64,000 nucleotides of DNA from Anniella stebbinsi (Eukaryota > Chordata > Lepidosauria > Squamata > Anniellidae), in NCBI GenBank assembly GCA_029215795.1, contig JARDYH010000007.1:82967763-83031762 (forward strand). Direction: 5' to 3'. Below are positions 44,047 through 54,358 of the stretch, piece after piece; positions within the stretch are counted from its first letter, which is position 1; each line of letters opens with the position of its first letter. Below the pieces are notes generated by a model. That model had not been told where the DNA came from, searched no databases, and saw only the letters and a list, made by a program, of their open reading frames with translations. A program made the position numbers and the translations under genes.

Positions 44047-47000
44047 GCTGTATACGTCGCTCTGCTCTTGCCTGTACCACCCACCTCCCTTGCAATCTCA
44101 TGGACGCTGCATTCTGCCGTCCCCCCCCCCCCCGCCCCATATCCTTCTCTCTTTCTCTCTTTTGTTATCCAAGCATCTTTCCCTTCTCTTGTGTGGTCTC
44201 TGCCGGAGTTTTGTAACGGGGAGGGTGGGAGGTGGAGAGAGAGAGAGAGATACCCCTGGCTGACACCCCAGGAATGGTGAAGTCCAGAGCTCCTAATGCG
44301 AACCATGTGGCAGCTCCCTGCGGCTGAGCAGGGGAGGTGAGAGTGAGTGGAGTGGAGAAAAAGAGCATTTGTCTCCTAGCCCCCCCCTTTCCTCCCCCTC
44401 CCTGTGGCCCTCTTCCACCCCTCCCTTTCTGGGGCCAAGTCTATGAATGCTTTGGCACAGAGTGGTTCCGGCAGTTGGGAAAGGGAGGGCTTCTGGGCCC
44501 TGGTGGTTCCATGCCGAGGGGGATTCATGCCCGTCTCGGGCTGGGCGTACATGACGGAGGCTGCATGGCAGCCCCACCGTTCCAGCTCTTCCCTTCACAC
44601 AAGCAAACCATGCAGGGGGCTTGGAGGGAAGAGGGGATCTGTCCGGCCTTATAATTTCACACGCATGCACATGCTCGCAGTGGCCGTTCCGTGAGCCAGG
44701 AGAGTGCGTCACAGCCTATTCTAGGGGGCTTGGCCACTCTCCATCCGACTTCCCAGCAGGCCCGCCTGCTAGCGGCACAGCACTGTGTTTTCTCGGCTGG
44801 TGGGACCAGGGGCAGGGTCTTCGGCTGTGCCCCGGCTGTGCCCCGGCTGTTCACCTGCCGAGGCATTACGATTGGGCAGGAGCAGGGCCTCCCAATGTGC
44901 TGTGTGAAGCAGGTGGATGGGTGGGTTGGTAGGACAGATTTTTGTCACCGTTAAGGCCTGTTGGTGGGAGACGGACAGGTCTGAGTCATGAAACACAATC
45001 CAGCAGGGAGAGCACAGGAGGCTGCAGGCAGCATTTCAATGAGGTCTCTACAGGAGAGCTTCTCGGCAGAATTTGTGTCCCGGGTGTGTGTCTGTGTGTG
45101 TGTCCGTGAGTGAGCGTGTGAGTGAGCGTGTCTGGATTTTCCACCTCAAGCACCAATGTCTTGGGCCCCCCGAAACTCTTGATTCACCCTGGTTCAGTCC
45201 AAGGCTGACGCTGAAGGGGTTATTAACCCAAGCGCCAAATGGACTGGAATTGCAGGCTCTCAACAAGGCAGGGATGGAGGAAAGGAAATGTTCTTTTGGG
45301 GGGGGGGGGGGAGATGGGAGGAAGCATTTTGGACTCACAGCTAGCTCAGAAACCCTGACTAATAAAGCTCCCTCCCTCCACCTGCTCCTCTCCTCTATAT
45401 TTCTTGCTGTGCACTGGGGTCATCAGCAGCCCCTGGTTGCCTTTCTCTCCCCCAAGCCATAGCAAAACTCATGTGGTCTTGCAGGGTGGGGGCAGGGGAG
45501 GGCAAAGGGGGCCACGCTGCTTCTTCCTCTCCTGCCTTATCACCAGGTGCCTTTTGAGTAGAAGAGCCCGTAGTACAGCCTTAGCAAATCAGAGTAGAAA
45601 AGCACAGCCTTCTCCATGCTGGCTGGGGGGGGGGGGGGTGCTGGGAGCTGTAGTCCCAACGCATCTGGGCAGGGGGAGGGATCAGGATGGTGAAGGCTGC
45701 CTTAGCAGGCATTAATAGGCTTGTTGCGATGTCAGGGGGATTTGGGCAAGGAAGGGAGCGGCGGCGGCTGACCCTTCAAAGTATGGGTGGCGGCAGGAAC
45801 AATGGGGATCTGTGTGTGCGCATGGCTTTGCATCCGGCCGCTACTCTGAACAAGTGTGCTCGCACGGGGCTTTTAGTTTGTGTTTGTGGGTGCTCGTAGG
45901 CTTGGGTGAGCCTGTTTGGGTATGTGAGTGCCCAGTGCATGCTCAGTTTAGGTGTGGATCTGGAAGGGGTAATCTCTCTATATGTGCATCTGGTTTTGGA
46001 GTCATGCTCCTGTGCATCCCCCCCCCTCCTTGAACGATTTGTCCACTCCCATGCATCCTTCCCCCACCCCACCCATCCAGGGTAACTGTGTGTGCCCCTC
46101 TTTGGGGTATGTGCATTTTATCAGCCCTCGGCGCTTGGTTCTGCTCATATACCCTGTGTGATTTTGTACGACACTGATGTCCCTTGATGGGGTGTGCTTC
46201 TTGAGAACTAGCCTCCCTTTTTGGACGCGTTTGTTGCGCCGGGCTTCAGGGGGCCGGTGTGCATTTGTGCACTGATTGCGTCCTGCTGGCTTTTCTCCTG
46301 GCGTAAACAGACCTTGAGCTGAAAAGGTCCCCGTGGACTTACCCTGTTTCCTCCCTTGCTGCCCTTGATCCCTTGGAAAGGAAGGCTCCCGGGGTCTGGA
46401 CTGTTTTTTCAGTCTTTCCACGTTTCACTTGAATTAAAAGGGACGTTGCCGGTGGGGGGGGCACTGCGGAGGGGCTGGGACCCACAGACTGTAGAGAAAA
46501 GCCTTCTGTGGGTTGCCTGCTTCTGTCTGTCTTTCTGTCTCCTTCCAGCTCGGGGCACATGAGCAGACGCAGCGGACACTAGACCGGTCTTTCCAGTGCT
46601 GCTTCCTTGTTCCACATTGCCCTTTGGTGTAACTCTACACCTTCCCAGCCTGCAACAGCAGCTCACCGCTGTTGCCAGGAGGGAACTGCGCGCCTGCATT
46701 TTCCTGCCAGTTCGGAGGCTACAGGGGGAGGCAAGGGGTGGGTGGGATGTGGACTCCCGTAACTGACAGGTTTGGATTCTTCTTCCCCGCTTTGTTGATA
46801 AGTTGCCGCGCTAATCTGGGTGCACAGAACGGGCTGGCTGAAGTGGGATTGAGCTGGGGGGCGGGTAGCAGAGGGTCACTGGCACACAGCAGCGCAAGCA
46901 CATAGGTGGAGGCAGCCATGCCCTCCCCCAGGCAGATCCCGGTGGGAGACAGAAGTGGGAATGCAAACTGAGATCGAGGCAACAGGTCCACATATGAATC

Positions 47001-47100
47001 CAGAGCAAGGGACACGATTCGGTGGCAATAAAGGCCGTGGTGTGAGGTTGAAGGCATGGAAGGTGAGAAAAGCGCAGACCCCAGTTCAGAAAGGATTTTT
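44047..47100. other. GC-rich, mostly unique DNA
   Basis: No known repeat recognised. Local features are a C run (44120-44131), an 11-base tandem unit CTGTGCCCCGG (about 44824-44850), a repeated GTGAGTGAGCGTGT (about 45105-45131) and G runs (45298-45311 and 45627-45638). Long open frames occur in several registers, but none shows a domain or conserved splice context. Could be intron, promoter-distal or lncRNA sequence. Confidence 0.35.
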
Positions 47101-47108
47101 TTTAAAAA

Positions 47109-47109
47109 A

Positions 47110-47147
<38 letters not shown>
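47109..47147. repeat. (TTA)n microsatellite
   Basis: About twelve TTA units, adjacent to a minus-strand LINE-like tail (47148-47215). Confidence 0.95.
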
Positions 47148-47405
47148 ATTTCTATTCCGCCTTATATCCTCTGTCAAGGAGCCCAAGGCGGATTACACAG
47201 TAGTCCTCCTCTCCATTTAAGCCGCCTTGGGCTCCTTGCAAGAGAAAGAAAGGTGGGATAGAAACGTAATTTTATCCCATTTGACCCTCACAACAACCCT
47301 GTGAGGGAGGTTAGGCTGGAAGTCAGTGACTTGACCCAAAGTCACCCAGCGAGCTTCCATGGCTGAGTGAGGACTAGAACACTCTAACCAGCACACCACA
47401 CTGGA
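47148..47405. mobile_element. two repeat tails facing each other
   Basis: AAGGAGCCCAAGGCGG (about 47178-47193) is mirrored by CCGCCTTGGGCTCCTT (about 47222-47237). The first belongs to a minus-strand tail carrying the TTA array. The second begins a plus-strand tail (AAGGTGGGATAGAAACG). After this, CCTCACAACAACCCTGTGAGG, GTCACCCAGCGAGC and CACTCTAACCAGCACACC form a SINE-like block related to 47475-47700. Confidence 0.55.
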
Positions 47406-47474
47406 TTGAAACAGAAATTTAAGATAATAGCACATGGCAAACATTTGTGGTGAACCTGCGTAATGTCAAACTTA

Positions 47475-47700
47475 AGAGTGCCTGACTAGGGCTGGGGAGG
47501 ATCCAGGTTCAACTCCCCACCATAAGCTCACTGGGCGACCATGGGCCAGACACTCTCTCTTTTCCTCTCTCGACCTAACCTACCTCACAGGGTTGTTGTG
47601 CGAATACAAGAGGTGGGGGAGTGCCTTTGGATTTGTTAGCCGCTCTGAGAGCGCCTCTGCTGAAGAGTGGGAGAAAAAAAGCTCGAATAAGCCATAAAAA
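47475..47700 (+). mobile_element. SINE-like repeat (GGGTTGTTGTG family)
   Basis: The segments ATCCAGGTTCAACTCCCCAC (a B-box-like phrase), AGCTCACTGGGCGACCATGG, TACCTCACAGGGTTGTTGTG and AGCCGCTCTGAGAG follow the order of a common squamate tRNA-related repeat. Related copies lie at 48695-48915 and 62495-62640. Family name not assigned. Confidence 0.6.
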
Positions 47701-47748
47701 CCATTTTAATAGACATACTAACCCCGGTCGCCTAAGCGCAGGCACAAG

Positions 47749-47808
47749 AACGTAAGAACTACCTGCCTGCATCAGATCGAGGTCCGTTTAATCCAGGATT
47801 CTTTGTTA
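47749..47808 (-). mobile_element. CR1-like LINE terminal fragment
   Basis: AACGTAAGAACTACCTGCC, then CATCAGATCGAGGTCCG and TTTAATCCAGGATTCTTTG, is a decayed mirror of the 3' terminus seen at 41966-42030. Confidence 0.5.
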
Positions 47809-47810
47809 CA

Positions 47811-48260
47811 GGGAAGAACCGTAACTCAGTGGTGAGCCCGTGCTTTGCACGCAGAGGGCCCTCAATATTTCCAGTTGAAAGGGTCGGGTAGTAGAGGATG
47901 GACAAGCAAGACCTCTGCCCACAGGACTGTCTCAAGACGTTTTGTTGCCTGAGGCAAAGGACAAAATGGTGCCCCCCTCTCATTCCATGTACAAACGCCA
48001 ACAGGGCTGGCAGATGAATCTGAATTCAACATTGGCAATGAGAGAGCATCTTCCACCACTCCTGAAAGCAGCAAGCCAGCTCACGGGCAGGCTGCATGGC
48101 CCACAACTCATTCTCCTCACTCTGCCTAATGGCAGGGCAAGCCCTATCTGCTCTCGAGACCCTAGAGAGCGACTGCCCGTCCAAACAGAGTAGGCAGTAC
48201 GGAGCTAGAGAGACCAGTAGTCTGATTTAGTATGGGGAAGGTTCCTGCATATTCACAAGG
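47811..48260 (+). mobile_element. tRNA-Ala-like SINE split by an insertion
   Basis: The head (GTAACTCAGTGGTGAGCC, TTTGCACGCAGAGGG) runs to about 47925. The body and end resume at about 48155 (GACCCTAGAGAGCGACTGC, GGAGCTAGAGAGACCAGTAG, GGTTCCTGCATATTCA). The roughly 230 bases between start near TTTTGTTGCCTGAGGCAAAG and are probably another nonautonomous element, since GCCTGAGGCAAAG suggests a hAT-type end. No target duplication could be fixed. Confidence 0.6.
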
Positions 48261-48690
48261 AAGAGCCTTCCCCAGTTGCTTGTCTACAATATCTGGTATT
48301 CAGAGATATACTGTCCTGTACGTGGCGGTGGACAGAAATTAAATATTGGAGGGGAGGGACACCAGTCCCCCCCCCACACACACTAGTCCTCTTGTGCAGC
48401 CCCCATCACCTCTGCTACCGTCTCCCTCAGCAAAGGCAAAAATAGGTGTTTTTCCCGTGGTAAACTCTTATGGAGCCTCAAAAAGGACAAAGCTAAATTT
48501 GTCCTTTTTTATTTTTAAGCCTCTGCAGTGGTTTGCTGCAGAATGGGGGGGGAGGCGTTTGCAGGCAGGTGGCCTGGGTTGGGGGTGTCCAAGGGTGGAA
48601 AGTGGCCCCACTTCCCCCCCCAAGTTGTCCATCCCTACCTTAACCAAATTCTATTTGACTGTCTTTAATCTTTAAGCGAAAGATGTCAGG
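48261..48690. other. unassigned noncoding DNA
   Basis: Includes a C run (48369-48376) and a GGGGGGGAGG patch (48546-48555). No repeat or gene recognised. Confidence 0.35.
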
Positions 48691-48694
48691 GTGA

Positions 48695-48915
48695 CCCTAT
48701 TGGTAATGATGGTCAGAGAGCCCACATGTTGTCATGGTTGGAGCAGGGAAACATGAGTTTGGATCCCCACTCAGCCACAAAGCTCCCTGGGTGACCTTGG
48801 GCCTGTCATTATCTCTCTGCCTGAACTACCTCACAGGGTTGTTGCGAGGGTAAAATGAGGAAGAAGAACGGCACAGAAGTTAGCCTCCCTGATGCCTTTG
48901 GGAGGAAGGCATGGA
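48695..48915 (+). mobile_element. SINE-like repeat (GGGTTGTTGCG family)
   Basis: GAGTTTGGATCCCCACTCAG (B-box-like), AAAGCTCCCTGGGTGACCTT and TACCTCACAGGGTTGTTGCG match 47475-47700 in order. 5' end not precise. Confidence 0.6.
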
Positions 48916-50530
48916 CAGAAATGTTGTTATTTCCACACCTCCATCAACCCCTGGAGCTGAATAGATGGTGCTACTTTCTGTTTGCAGAATCTGCCACCAA
49001 TTTTTGCAGCTGCTCATGAGCTGTACGCTCGTCTGCTTCCTCTTCTCCTGTCAGAATATTTCCAGCGGTGCCAGACATACAAACATCCAGTTCAGCTGGC
49101 AGTAAAATACCTTCAATGGCTTCAGATCTGGGGGTTTTCCACACAAAATTCCCCCCAGCTTCTCACTCCGCCCGGCTAAAGACTCTCCAAACCTTAAGGA
49201 CATAATCGGCTCAAAATTCAGCACCATAAAGTCCCAAGATTGAAGCGCCCCATTGGCGTCAGGGCTTTGAAGTGCTTAACGTTTGGTCTGGATTGTGCCC
49301 CACAATTTGCACTGAGAGTTAGCAGTGGCTTCTGAAACTGGGCAGTGAGGACTCCAAATCCTGCTGGCTTCAGCCAGGCCTCGCTGGGTGGCCTTGGCAT
49401 GTCAGGGCACAGATCTTCACAGCAGCTGCTCACGCTCCTGGTTTGGCATTCCACCACTCAATGAGAAATAAGAGGACTCGTCCCTGGAAAAAGCAGGTAC
49501 CTCTCCTCCCAGGAGAGCCCAGCGCCAAACGCAGGCAGAGCCAGCTCCGCCGACCACATTGTCTGCCTTAGCCCTGCTTCAGTCCTGTGGACGGGCAGGG
49601 CTGATGCAGGCTGGACGAGCCCCTGTGGACCGCCATGGATTAGGCCTGCCGCATGGGCGTGCACAGCCAGTGTCTGACAAATAAGCCGTTGTAGACATGG
49701 CCTGCGTGGCGAAGTCTCTGCCTTAGTTCTCCGTCTGTGAAATGGGATTCCGTTTGGCTTGCCGTAGGTGAGGCCAGCTTCTGCATCCCAGGAAGGAGGG
49801 GGCGCTCTTTCCTGTTACCCAACCCCACCCTCAGTCACCCCATAGATGGGGTCAAGGTCCCATGTGAGTCAGATCTCAACTGCCAGGCTTTCAGGTGTAT
49901 GGGAGTGTGTGAAAGTCAGCTCCGATCCATCCCAGCAGCCGAAGGTGAGAAGGCTCCAGGGGCAGGTAGCGGAATCCAAGGGAGGGAAGAGATTGAAATC
50001 CAAAAGCAGCAGATTTGGGAGAAGGGATCCAAGAGCTAGGTATTGGTATTCTCTTACAGCAAAGAAGTCCATGGGGCCATTTTCACCTCCCCCCCCCCCC
50101 AGTGGGCCACATTGGGGGACTCTGGCTGAAGAGCATTACTACTTGAAAGGCAATTTCAATGCTCTTCAGCTGGAGTGGGCAACTCCCACATGCCCAGCCT
50201 CACCCCCCCAAGCAGGCATCTAGCGCAGCTGCTACTGCACAGCCGAATTTCAACGGCGCAGCAGCAAGATCCTAGCCTACCGGAGGGGGGAGGGCAAGGG
50301 GTGGAAAGTGATTCCTGCCCCCCTGAAGAGACAACACGCCCACACACGCCCCACTAGCACCTTACAATAGCCATGCTTTGTAGTGATATTACTTAGCATG
50401 TACATAGTACTTTACAGTGTTATTTGTATCATTGTCGTTCTACTGTAGCACTCTGGTGCTTGGAGTTTTTGTTATATGAAGGAAACATAATTATAGAATT
50501 GAAGGTGTGTCTTGCTTGCTTTGAGCCACA
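48916..50530. other. unassigned noncoding DNA
   Basis: No repeat family recognised apart from a C run near 50090-50101. A short self-complementary pair, CTGAAGAGCATT at 50124-50135 and AATGCTCTTCAG at 50158-50169, could form a hairpin of 12 bp. Confidence 0.4.
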
Positions 50531-50532
50531 CT

Positions 50533-50747
50533 AGCTCTGTTCAGACAACACACTAAACTGTGATGGTTAAGCGTTTTGAGCTAAACATTTTAGCTTAGCG
50601 TGTCATGTGAACCATGACTTAATGTGTCGCGTGAACCGTTCCTAATCATGGTGGCTACATAACCATGGTTTAAACACGCTCACTAACCACTTGCTGCAAA
50701 AGGGTTAGCAACCAAACAGTGGCTTAGCGTGTTGTCTGAACAGGCCC
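50533..50747. repeat. palindromic MITE, CTGTTCAGAC family
   Basis: Ends CTCTGTTCAGACAACACAC and GTGTTGTCTGAACAGGCCC. Interior GGTTAAGCGTTTTGAGC and the ACCATGGTTTAAACACGC core repeat the family pattern. One of the longest single copies here. Confidence 0.82.
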
Positions 50748-50749
50748 AT

Positions 50750-51160
50750 TGTCTCTTAAAAAACAACAATACCTCCCCCCCCAGCCCCAGCAATTCTCTT
50801 TGGTACTGTGGACCTGCCAGTTTCTCTTTGTCTCACTTGATTGGAGGCTTTGAGGCATGTTTGTCAAATGTGAATGCGCCTCTTTAGTGGACACCTCCAC
50901 TTACCTTGATGGCTCACCTATTCCTTTGAAGCACTAGCCAAGAGATCCTGTTACAATTGTAGGGAATTAAGTTTTGAGATCTGCACCGTAATTGGGCTTT
51001 AGCTCCAGAGGAATTAATTTTCTCATCCACCCAACCACAAGGACCTGTCCAGCCTTGGCTTCAAGAAGCTACGTGGCACGTCAGGTCACCCATCTCTCCC
51101 AATCACAGGGCTGCCTGGGATGGGAAGGGGAGAACGGAGTCTCTGATTTGCGCCAATACT
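50750..51160. other. unassigned noncoding DNA
   Basis: No repeat or gene recognised. Confidence 0.4.
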
Positions 51161-51162
51161 TA

Positions 51163-51425
51163 TCATAGAATCATAGAACTGTGGAGTTGGAAATGACCAC
51201 CAGGATCATCTAGTCCAACCAATTAAACTGTCCATGAGAGGTGGCTGTCCAGAGATGGAGAACCCACATCCTCCGTAGGTAGACTGTTCCACTACTGTAC
51301 AGATCTTACTGTCAGGAAGTTTTTCTTTCTATTTAATCGAAATCTAGGTAGCTGTAACTTAGCCCCATCCTTTCGGGTCCTCATTTCTGTGGCCATGGGA
51401 AATAGTTCTTGACCACTTGAAAGCT
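51163..51425 (-). mobile_element. CR1 LINE 3' end
   Basis: Starts TCATAGAATCATAGAACTG (mirror of the CR1 octamer tail), then ATCATCTAGTCCAACC and CTGTCAGGAAGTTTTTC, as in 22192-22580. 5' truncated. Confidence 0.92.
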
Positions 51426-51517
51426 TCCGCTTGCTGCCCAAGAGAGATGATGCAGAACCTTGGATGATTGACTTGCAAAGGACTTGTTCAGATAGAGCGC
51501 CAAAGTAGGGTTTGATG

Positions 51518-51810
51518 CAAAGGTGTCAAAGCACTTTCAGCCTGAGGGCCGGATTCAGTTTTGGAGACGCTCTTGGGGGCTGCGTTCCAGGAGCAGGCCT
51601 GTTTTAGCTCAAAGCTTTTACTACCAGTAACTAAAGCCTTAGGAGATGCAGTTCAGCCTTTTAGAATGGGGGTGGGGGGTGGGATCATGCAAAAACTGGG
51701 AAACAACCAAATAGGAAAGGCTGGAGGGAAAGGGGGCAGGGCCAAGGTAAAAGGGGGCATGGCCTTCTGGGGAATCCCAGAAGAGCCGAATTTGGCCCAC
51801 AGGCCAGAGG
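51518..51810. mobile_element. hAT-like repeat, left part (host of the DIRS element)
   Basis: Starts CAAAGGTGTCAAAGC and carries GCCTGAGGGCCGGATTC, mirrored by GAATTTGGCCCACAGGCC before 51810. The missing right end, TGCATCCCTG, lies beyond the DIRS element at 57713-57722. Joining the halves through one TTC gives a hAT-like terminus that mirrors the left end. No matching 8-bp duplication was found. Confidence 0.6.
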
Positions 51811-51969
51811 TTCTTCTTCGTGGTCTCTGTGCATCACACATATGGGCTCGCGCCGACGCCGAGCCTGCTTTCGGGAAACTTAGCTAGCTTAGACTTTTGG
51901 CGGGAACCCCTCCCCCCACCATCCTACCGCGCATGCTCAGGGCTCCCGCCTCTCCTTCTCCTCAGTTCT
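51811..51969. repeat. DIRS left inverted terminal repeat
   Basis: Starts TTCTTCTTCGTGGTC and ends CTCCTCAGTTCT. The inner 128 bp or so are the exact mirror of 57523-57651. The outer 37 bases (51811-51847) differ from the right outer end by indels, but are copied exactly as the mirror in the internal complementary region (57318-57354). Confidence 0.93.
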
Positions 51970-52212
51970 TCTTCGACCGCTTCGCAGTAGCCTCGCGGGA
52001 GACTTCTCTGGTACGTTGTACCTGTTTTTGAGAGAAAGAAGAGATATATAGTTAGCTTAGGCTGTTTTCTTACTAAGATTAGTTGTTAGTTAGTATAGCA
52101 TTAGTGTTTAAAAAAAAAAAAAAAAAAAAAAAAAATTAAAAAATTATTTTTATTGTTAAATAAACGTTATTGAGCTTAAGTTTTTGAGGCTCATTAGGCG
52201 GTTTGCCATCTT
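51970..52212 (+). promoter_or_regulatory. DIRS 5' leader with A-tract
   Basis: The segment between the left terminal repeat and the gag ATG. It contains an A run of about 26 bases at 52110-52135 and AT-rich flanks, the only such tract in the element. Promoter activity in DIRS elements is expected in the left terminal repeat and leader, but no TATA box is obvious. The A run could vary in length between copies. Confidence 0.5.
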
Positions 52213-54357
52213 ATGGCACAAACCGCATTATTTCGGCGTTGCTCGCGGTGCAGGGCTAAGATCGCCCTCACCGACGGGCATTCGCTCTGCCTTATCTGCC
52301 TTGGTGAGGCACACGTCGTTGATTCCTGCAGCCATTGTATGCGGTTTTCAAAGCAGACTCGAAGAAATAGGGCAGACCGTCTCCGTAGTCTGTTGTGGAC
52401 AAAGGCGTTGTCGGCCGTCGATCAACCGCGCCCAGCCATGTCGAAGAAAACGACTTCTGGGGAGAGTAGAGACCTCTCAAGCCCAGCATCTCCGGGCTCC
52501 CCTTTATTGCGGGCAGCAGCTCCGGCATCGGTAACGGGGTTTTCAATTGCCTCTTCCCCGCCACCGGCAAAGAAGGCAAAGAAGCCCAAACAAAAGAAAT
52601 CCTCGACGTCGACGAAGTCGGCCATACAGCCGCCGCCGTCGAAAAAATCAAGACCTTCTTCGATGCCATCGTCGACATCGATGAAGGTGGTTGCAATGGT
52701 GCATAAGTCCTCTTCGGTGCCGATACAGCCTTCGGCATCGACGCATCGCTCGGGATCGATTGCTTCGACATCGCAGGCTTCGCAGCAACAGGAGGTCTCA
52801 CCGACCCCTTCGAGGCAACGGGCACCTTCTGTCTCTTCTCTGTTGCGTACGCCTTCCACTCCGAGAGCGCACCCACAGCAACAACATCTGTCGCCTCACT
52901 CGCTGCCGTCTCCACAACCAATGCCGATCCTGATTCCATCGGACACCGAACTCACGGTAGCGGCGAGACATTCGACGTCGAGCCGTCAGCAAGGCCGTCA
53001 GCGTCGAACTCGTTCCTCGCAGTCGAGGACTCGATCTCGATCGAGGTCACCTTCAAGGGACTGGGAGGTTGACTCAGACCGCGTCCACCGCTCCGAGCGT
53101 GGTCGGTATCGATTCGACCCGTACACTGGCCGTCGACTCCATGGAGAGAACACGCCGCCACCGGTTCCTCCACGTAGGACCTCCTCTTTGAGTCACACCA
53201 CCACTCGACATCGAGGACCTTCGCCATCGACAGCTGTTCGTCCTATACACCGGACACCACCCAGGTCTACGCGACACCGAGAACCTTCACGATCATCTGA
53301 TGACTACCGGTCGGACACATCATCTGTTCCGTCACCCCGTCCATCGGAGCCATCACCTTTGGATACTGTAGGGTCCGAGGATCGGGCATCACCAACTATG
53401 GAAATGGGAAGTTTCACTGAGCAAATGCAGAGGCTGGCCCAATCTTTAAACATAGAGTGCCAGCAGGCGGCTGAAGACTCCGATGACGGCATTTATGATG
53501 TTATGCATGCTGAGCCGACCCAACAGTTGACATTACCAATGGTCAAAGCTCTTTTGAAGACCCTCAAGCAGTCTTGGGAGCATCCAGCTACATTGGGTCC
53601 CACTTCCAAGCGCCTTGATGCGATCTATAAGGTCAGAGAAGCACAGGCGCCTTTTCTTTTTCAGCACCCAAAGCCGAATTCGGTGGTGGTGGAGGCCGCA
53701 CAGGGCAGATCTGGGAAAGTACATTCTGCACCCACGGATAAAGAGGGACGAAAACTCGATTCCTACGGTCGTAGAATTTATGCTTCGACATCGTTAGGCG
53801 TAAAGGTGACAAACTATATGGCGCTGATGGCGCGTTATCAGCTTTTTCTTTGGGAAAAGATCTCGTCTCTCACCGATTACCTCCCCGACGATCAAAGGGA
53901 ACTCGCCAGAGTCTTCCAGGCGGAAGCCATACGTTTGTCCAAGCAGGAGTTGACCACGGCACGACACCTCACTGACTGTGTTTCTAAGGCCATGGTAGGG
54001 GCAGTCGCTTTACGTCGCCATGCGTGGTTAAGATCTGCATCTCTACCACAGGAAACTAAAAACAGAATAGAGGACCTTCCCTTTGATGGGGAGGGCCTTT
54101 TTCATACTAATACGGACACGACAATGGATACGTTGCACAAAGCCCGTATGACGGCTAAAAAAATGGGATTTCAGCAGCCTCAGCAGTCCTACCGGCCTAG
54201 AAAATGGTATAGGCCAGTCCCATACCAATCGCGATCGCAGCAGGATAAAACGCAACGGTTCCAACCTGCCTCAACGCAGCCCTATCAACCCAGAAAGTCG
54301 ACGCAAAGATACCAGCAACGTAGTAAGCAACCACCACAGGGCAAGCGTCGTCTTTGA
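52213..54357 (+). CDS. DIRS gag-like protein (714 aa)
   Basis: Presumed nucleocapsid/structural protein of the retrotransposon. The N-terminus carries paired metal-binding Cys/His: C10-x2-C13, H23-x2-C26-x2-C29, H34 and C39-x2-C42. It is followed by a long Ser/Pro/Thr-rich, low-complexity part with a Lys-rich patch (KKAKKPKQKKSS, about residues 120-131). An Arg/Ser repeat domain lies at about 265-285, like SR splicing factors. An acidic link (ADSDDG-type, about 420) precedes a more compact C-terminal region, and a basic Gln/Arg-rich tail closes the protein. The ATG at 52213 is the first in frame and begins just before the Cys cluster. It ends at TGA, two bases before the first listed codon of the RT frame. 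Known DIRS elements have a gag-like ORF in this place; sequence identity to any particular one was not tested. Confidence 0.88.
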   Translation: MAQTALFRRCSRCRAKIALTDGHSLCLICLGEAHVVDSCSHCMRFSKQTRRNRADRLRSLLWTKALSAVDQPRPAMSKKTTSGESRDLSSPASPGSPLLRAAAPASVTGFSIASSPPPAKKAKKPKQKKSSTSTKSAIQPPPSKKSRPSSMPSSTSMKVVAMVHKSSSVPIQPSASTHRSGSIASTSQASQQQEVSPTPSRQRAPSVSSLLRTPSTPRAHPQQQHLSPHSLPSPQPMPILIPSDTELTVAARHSTSSRQQGRQRRTRSSQSRTRSRSRSPSRDWEVDSDRVHRSERGRYRFDPYTGRRLHGENTPPPVPPRRTSSLSHTTTRHRGPSPSTAVRPIHRTPPRSTRHREPSRSSDDYRSDTSSVPSPRPSEPSPLDTVGSEDRASPTMEMGSFTEQMQRLAQSLNIECQQAAEDSDDGIYDVMHAEPTQQLTLPMVKALLKTLKQSWEHPATLGPTSKRLDAIYKVREAQAPFLFQHPKPNSVVVEAAQGRSGKVHSAPTDKEGRKLDSYGRRIYASTSLGVKVTNYMALMARYQLFLWEKISSLTDYLPDDQRELARVFQAEAIRLSKQELTTARHLTDCVSKAMVGAVALRRHAWLRSASLPQETKNRIEDLPFDGEGLFHTNTDTTMDTLHKARMTAKKMGFQQPQQSYRPRKWYRPVPYQSRSQQDKTQRFQPASTQPYQPRKSTQRYQQRSKQPPQGKRRL

Positions 54358-54358
54358 C

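Noticed and set aside
44047..47100. Clustered GC-rich open frames as a multi-exon gene
   Set aside because: No peptide with a recognisable domain and no convincing acceptor-frame-donor combination was found; composition explains the open frames.
50124..50169. microRNA hairpin from CTGAAGAGCATT and its mirror
   Set aside because: The stem is only 12 bp with a loop of about 22 bases; too short for a typical precursor and probably a repeat end.
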